64,000 nucleotides of DNA from positions 248,001-312,000 of the forward strand of contig NZ_BLVP01000007.1 of the NCBI RefSeq assembly GCF_013340305.1, in the 5' to 3' direction. Source of the stretch: Desulfovibrio psychrotolerans. GTDB lineage: Bacteria; Desulfobacterota; Desulfovibrionia; Desulfovibrionales; Desulfovibrionaceae. The translations under genes were made by a program, and so were the position numbers. This document shows positions 60,523 to 64,000 of the stretch, one piece after another (position 1 is the stretch's first letter; every line of letters starts with the position of its first letter). Under the pieces are notes generated by a model. It saw nothing but the letters and a program-made list of their open reading frames with translations, did no database searches and was not told where the DNA came from.

Positions 60523-62139
60523 ATGATGAAAGGAAGATCACTGCTGCGATGGGCGGGACTGCTGATTGCGGTTGCGCTTGTCTCGGTCTGGGGGCACGAA
60601 GCGCGTAGCTCCAAGGCCGCAGGTGACTCTGCCGCAGGTTATGCCGATATCATCACCATCGATATCGTCGGGGAGATGGGAAGCACGGAGCTGCCTCCTG
60701 TCACCTATCGTCATGACCTGCATACGGAAGCAATGAAAAAACTGAACAAGGATTGCTCCGCCTGCCACAAAACGCAGGATGACAAAATGTCCCTCAAATT
60801 CATGCGCACCGAAGACGGCAGCGTAGCGGAGATGAAGGAACTGTACCACTCCAACTGTTTTGCCTGCCACGCGGAACAGGCTGCTGCGGGCAACAATACC
60901 GGCCCGCAGGACGGCCAGTGTCGCTCCTGTCACAACCCACGTCCCGCCGCAAATTCGGAATGGAAGGACGTGGGCATGGACAAGTCGCTCCACTACCGCC
61001 ACATCGCTGCCAAGACCATCAAGGTGGACGGGCAGGACGTGAACTGTGCGGCATGCCACCATGTGTACGACGAAACCGCGCAGAAGGCCGTGTGGAAGAA
61101 GAACACGGAAGATTCCTGCCGCGCCTGTCACAAAAACGCCCCCACCCCCGTGGTTGAGGGCGGCGAAGCAATGAAGCCCGCCCTGAACGATGCGGCTCAC
61201 CTTGCCTGCGTCACCTGCCACGTTTCCACCGCCACTGCGGGCGGCGACACCGGCCCCGTGACCTGTGCTGGCTGCCACACCGATGAGGCACAGAAGCAGT
61301 ACAAGGTTGTGGCCGAAGTGCCCCGCCTTGAACGCGGACAGCCCGATGCAACGCTCGTCACCGCAGACAACCTGAAGAAGGCCACCCTTCCCGCCGTTGC
61401 CTTCAACCACAAGCTGCACGAAGCCGCGCTGGACAACTGCCGCACCTGCCACCATGAAGGCATAGCCACCTGCACCACCTGCCACACGCTGGCGGGCAAG
61501 GCAGAAGGCAACTTCGTTCAGCTTGAGCAGGCCATGCACTCCCTGAAGTCGCAGGCATCCTGCGTGGGCTGCCACGACACCAAAAAGCAAGACCCCTCCT
61601 GCGCCGGCTGCCACAGCATGATGCCTGCCTCGTCCGCATCGCAGCAGTCCTGCGCTTCCTGCCATAACACCACGGGCTTCAAGCCTGAAGAACTGGAAGG
61701 CATGAGCAACGACGTAAAGCGCGCCGTGGCAGACGCCATAGTGGCGGAACGCCCCACCGCAATGCCTACCTTCCGCGATGAGGACATACCGGAAACCGTG
61801 AAGATCGACGCCCTTGTCGATAAGTACGAAGCTTCCAACATGCCCCACCGCAAGATCGTAAAGACCATGATTGCCGCTGTTGCCGACAGCCGGATGGCCG
61901 CCGGATTCCATACCGACGCCGCCACCTTCTGTCAGGGCTGCCACCATAACAGTCCCCTCAGCAAAACGCCTCCCAAGTGCCAGAGCTGCCACGGCAAGCC
62001 CTTTGAACCCTCCAAGGGCGACCGCCCCGGGCTCAAGGCCGCCTACCACCAGCAGTGCATGGGCTGCCACACGGCAATGAAGCTTGAAAAGCCTCAGGCA
62101 ACGGCATGCGCAGACTGCCATGCCGAGCGCACGAACTAG
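60523..62139 (+). CDS. hmcA: High-molecular-weight cytochrome c HmcA (16 haems)
   Basis: 538 aa from the ATG at 60523 (AAAGGA upstream). The N-terminus is an export signal ([15 protein letters not shown]). Sixteen CXXCH motifs can be counted, from CSACH near residue 80 to CADCH at the C-terminus, the number in Desulfovibrio HmcA, which is built of class III cytochrome-like units. It is periplasmic and is thought to exchange electrons from hydrogenases or TpIc3 with the membrane Hmc complex. First gene of an operon with hmcB and hmcC. Confidence 0.97.
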   Translation: MMKGRSLLRWAGLLIAVALVSVWGHEARSSKAAGDSAAGYADIITIDIVGEMGSTELPPVTYRHDLHTEAMKKLNKDCSACHKTQDDKMSLKFMRTEDGSVAEMKELYHSNCFACHAEQAAAGNNTGPQDGQCRSCHNPRPAANSEWKDVGMDKSLHYRHIAAKTIKVDGQDVNCAACHHVYDETAQKAVWKKNTEDSCRACHKNAPTPVVEGGEAMKPALNDAAHLACVTCHVSTATAGGDTGPVTCAGCHTDEAQKQYKVVAEVPRLERGQPDATLVTADNLKKATLPAVAFNHKLHEAALDNCRTCHHEGIATCTTCHTLAGKAEGNFVQLEQAMHSLKSQASCVGCHDTKKQDPSCAGCHSMMPASSASQQSCASCHNTTGFKPEELEGMSNDVKRAVADAIVAERPTAMPTFRDEDIPETVKIDALVDKYEASNMPHRKIVKTMIAAVADSRMAAGFHTDAATFCQGCHHNSPLSKTPPKCQSCHGKPFEPSKGDRPGLKAAYHQQCMGCHTAMKLEKPQATACADCHAERTN

Positions 62140-62153
62140 GAGGAGCAGTTAAT

Positions 62154-63263
62154 ATGCATCGCAGAAAATTCCTGAGCCTGCTGGGCGGTGCCGGGCTTGC
62201 CTCCGCAATGGGAGTAACCAAGTCCCAGGCCGCCAGCGGTCACTCGTTCAACGGCTACCCCGATGCCATGGGCGTGCTGCACGACAGCACCCGCTGCATC
62301 GGCTGCCGCAAGTGTGAAGAGGCCTGTTATCAGGTGAACGACCTGCCCAAGCCGGAAAAGGAATTCAAAGACCTTACCGTGCTGGATACCAAGCGCAGAA
62401 CGGACGCAAAAACCTACACCGTGGTGAACAAATACAACACGGCAGGGCTTGAGCATCCCATCTTCCGCAAACAGCAGTGTAACCACTGCATGGAACCTGC
62501 CTGCGCTTCCGCCTGCTTTGTCAAGGCGTTCACCAAAAACTCCGACGGTTCCGTTACCTATAACGGTGATCTGTGCGTGGGCTGCCGCTACTGCATGATC
62601 GCATGCCCGTTCAGCGTGCCCACCTTTGAATATGACGACGCCTTCGACCCGCTTATCCAGAAGTGCACCATGTGTCATCCGCGCATTCAGGAAGGCAAAC
62701 TCCCCGGCTGCGTGGAGATATGCCCCAAAGAAGCGCTTACCTTCGGACGCCGCGAAGACCTGCTGGGCATCGCACGCGACCGCATCCGCAAGTACCCCGA
62801 CCGCTACGTGAAGCACATCTACGGTGAACACGAAGCGGGCGGCACCAACTGGCTGTACCTTTCCGGCGTGCCGCACACGGAACTGGGCCAGATTGAAGTG
62901 GGCAAAACCTCCGCGCCTGAGCTTACTTCCGGCGCGCTGGGTGCCGTGCCCATGGTTGTGGGCATCTGGCCTGTGCTGCTGACCGGCGCCTACGCCATCA
63001 GCAAGCGCAAGGAAAAGATCGCGCAGGAAGAAAAGGCCGAGGCCGTGCGTGCCACCCGCGAATCCGCGCAGGAAGAGGCGGAAGCAGCGCTGAAGGCAGC
63101 CATGGATAAGGCTACCAAGGACAAGGCTGCCGCCGTGGAGCGCGAGGTGAAAAAGGCCGTGGCGGAAGCCGAAAAGGCCTTTGAGGAAAAGCTCGCCGCC
63201 GCGCAGGCTCCTGCCGGGGAAGCAGACACCGGTGCCGGGGAATCCCCGGAGGAGGAAGCATAA
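62154..63263 (+). CDS. hmcB: HmcB-type iron-sulfur protein
   Basis: 369 aa from the ATG at 62154 (AGGAGGAG upstream). The N-terminus [12 protein letters not shown] has a twin-arginine motif, indicating Tat export. Four [4Fe-4S] sites of the DmsB/NrfC type are visible, including [24 protein letters not shown] and [12 protein letters not shown] hydrophobic helix near residue 265-285 ([18 protein letters not shown]) is followed by an Ala/Lys/Glu-rich coiled-coil tail. It relays electrons between HmcA and the membrane subunits. Confidence 0.95.
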   Translation: MHRRKFLSLLGGAGLASAMGVTKSQAASGHSFNGYPDAMGVLHDSTRCIGCRKCEEACYQVNDLPKPEKEFKDLTVLDTKRRTDAKTYTVVNKYNTAGLEHPIFRKQQCNHCMEPACASACFVKAFTKNSDGSVTYNGDLCVGCRYCMIACPFSVPTFEYDDAFDPLIQKCTMCHPRIQEGKLPGCVEICPKEALTFGRREDLLGIARDRIRKYPDRYVKHIYGEHEAGGTNWLYLSGVPHTELGQIEVGKTSAPELTSGALGAVPMVVGIWPVLLTGAYAISKRKEKIAQEEKAEAVRATRESAQEEAEAALKAAMDKATKDKAAAVEREVKKAVAEAEKAFEEKLAAAQAPAGEADTGAGESPEEEA

Positions 63264-64000
63264 ATGAGCAGCAATCAGAAATCGTTCTGGACGCCGGGCA
63301 ACATCCTCACCGCCTTCATTCTGGCGGGCGGGCTGGTGCTCACGGTCCTGCGCTTCACGCAGGGCATCGGCGCGGTCACCAATCTTGACGACAACAACCC
63401 CTGGGGGGTCTGGATCGGGTTCGACCTGCTGTGCGGCGTGGCCCTTGCCGCCGGCGGCTACGTAACCTCCGCCTCCTGCTACCTCTTCGGCCTGAAGAAA
63501 TACCACTCCGCCGTGCGTCCCGCCATTACCACGGCCTTCCTCGGCTACTTCTTCGTGGTCATCGCCCTCTTGTACGACCTTGGTCACCCGTGGCGTCTGC
63601 CCTACCCGCTGGTATGGTCGCAGGGTACCACCTCGCTTCTGTTCGAAGTGGGCCTGTGCGTCGCCACCTACGTCACCGTGTTGTTCGTGGAATGGTCCCC
63701 CGCCGCGCTGGAGTGGCTGGGCTTCCGCAAAATCCGCAACTTCGTGATCAAACTCACCCTGCCGCTCACCATTCTGGGCGTGGTGCTCTCCACCATGCAC
63801 CAGAGTTCTCTGGGCGCGCTGTTCGTCATTGCCCCCGGCAAGCTGCATCCTCTGTGGTATTCCAGCTTCCTTCCGGTGTTCTTCTTCATGTCGTCCATGG
63901 TGGCAGGCGCCTCCATGGTCATCTTCGAAGGGGCGCTGACGCACAAGGGGCTGCACCATAAGATGGACAAGACCCATCTGGAAGAGGCGGAAGGCGTGGC
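63264..64000 (+). CDS. hmcC: HmcC, NrfD-type membrane subunit, 3' truncated by the window edge
   Basis: At least 245 aa are visible from the ATG at 63264, where GGAGGAAG lies upstream; the frame is open to the end of the window. Hydrophobic helices begin at residue 10 (PGNILTAFILAGGLVLTVLR) and NrfD/PsrC-type segments NPWGVWIGFDLLCGVALAAG and DLGHPWRLPYPL are present. It is the quinone-interacting or proton-channel type subunit of the Hmc membrane complex. The rest of the operon (hmcD-F, rrf genes) would lie beyond the window. Confidence 0.95.
   Translation, partial: MSSNQKSFWTPGNILTAFILAGGLVLTVLRFTQGIGAVTNLDDNNPWGVWIGFDLLCGVALAAGGYVTSASCYLFGLKKYHSAVRPAITTAFLGYFFVVIALLYDLGHPWRLPYPLVWSQGTTSLLFEVGLCVATYVTVLFVEWSPAALEWLGFRKIRNFVIKLTLPLTILGVVLSTMHQSSLGALFVIAPGKLHPLWYSSFLPVFFFMSSMVAGASMVIFEGALTHKGLHHKMDKTHLEEAEGV

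Noticed and set aside
60538-62121. A 527-aa frame antisense to hmcA
   Set aside because: It mirrors the CXXCH-rich gene and has no family features of its own.
62136-63977. A 613-aa frame antisense to hmcB and hmcC
   Set aside because: It mirrors two recognised genes; no RBS or domain is visible.

Overview
The window looks like the chromosome of a sulfate-reducing deltaproteobacterium of the Desulfovibrionaceae. The evidence is the start of an hmc operon (16-haem cytochrome HmcA, HmcB, NrfD-type HmcC), a Desulfovibrio-type flavodoxin, a rubredoxin:oxygen oxidoreductase-type flavodiiron protein, a periplasmic-type cobaltochelatase CbiK, visibly high G+C, and several sigma-54 regulators. All calls are by reading; no database search was run.

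Layout. 1-6 kb: a truncated hybrid kinase and a sigma-54 activator, both with receivers lacking the phospho-acceptor Asp; a convergent gap holding a large inverted repeat and a possible structured RNA; cheV; an Fe/Mn superoxide dismutase. 6-13 kb: a gate-type membrane protein, then a cobalamin riboswitch with its own terminator, cbiK, a BtuCDF-like ABC importer and cobalt-precorrin-2 methyltransferase. 13-18 kb: a small monooxygenase-like protein, pirin, an orphan ABC ATPase overlapping a phosphotransferase-like gene, a DksA/TraR zinc finger protein, and a DsrE-like gene interrupted by an in-frame UGA that reads well as selenocysteine (U-G-K-C motif with a SECIS-like hairpin just downstream). 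18-26 kb: acyl-CoA ligase, Dabb protein, flavodoxin with a Fur-box-like promoter, a pseudouridine synthase split into two overlapping frames, and a GshB-like ATP-grasp protein.

26-36.4 kb is the most distinctive region. A sigma-54 enhancer-binding protein is followed by three copies of a palindromic GCGGAACA motif and a near-perfect -24/-12 promoter. This drives a gene run of a lysine 2,3-aminomutase-type radical SAM enzyme, two D-Ala-D-Ala-ligase-like ATP-grasp enzymes, a two-component permease, a GNAT acetyltransferase and a GNAT/histone-deacetylase-like fusion. I infer a beta-lysine-based metabolite that is ligated, possibly acetylated and deacetylated, and possibly transported.

36-57 kb: a cysteine desulfidase-like protein with RidA, the flavodiiron protein, two identical tRNA-Asp genes plus tRNA-Val behind a strong promoter, a DUF438/hemerythrin protein, a TIM-barrel isomerase-like protein, a chemoreceptor, a large hybrid kinase, queH-rng-radical SAM, trmI, paaK, purD and purE. 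57-64 kb: a Met-rich secreted protein, a DinG-like helicase, and the hmc genes behind a promoter overlapped by two TACC-N5-GGTA palindromes.

A recurring oddity is short tandem repeats, in intergenic DNA and as in-frame low-complexity inserts in otherwise conserved proteins.
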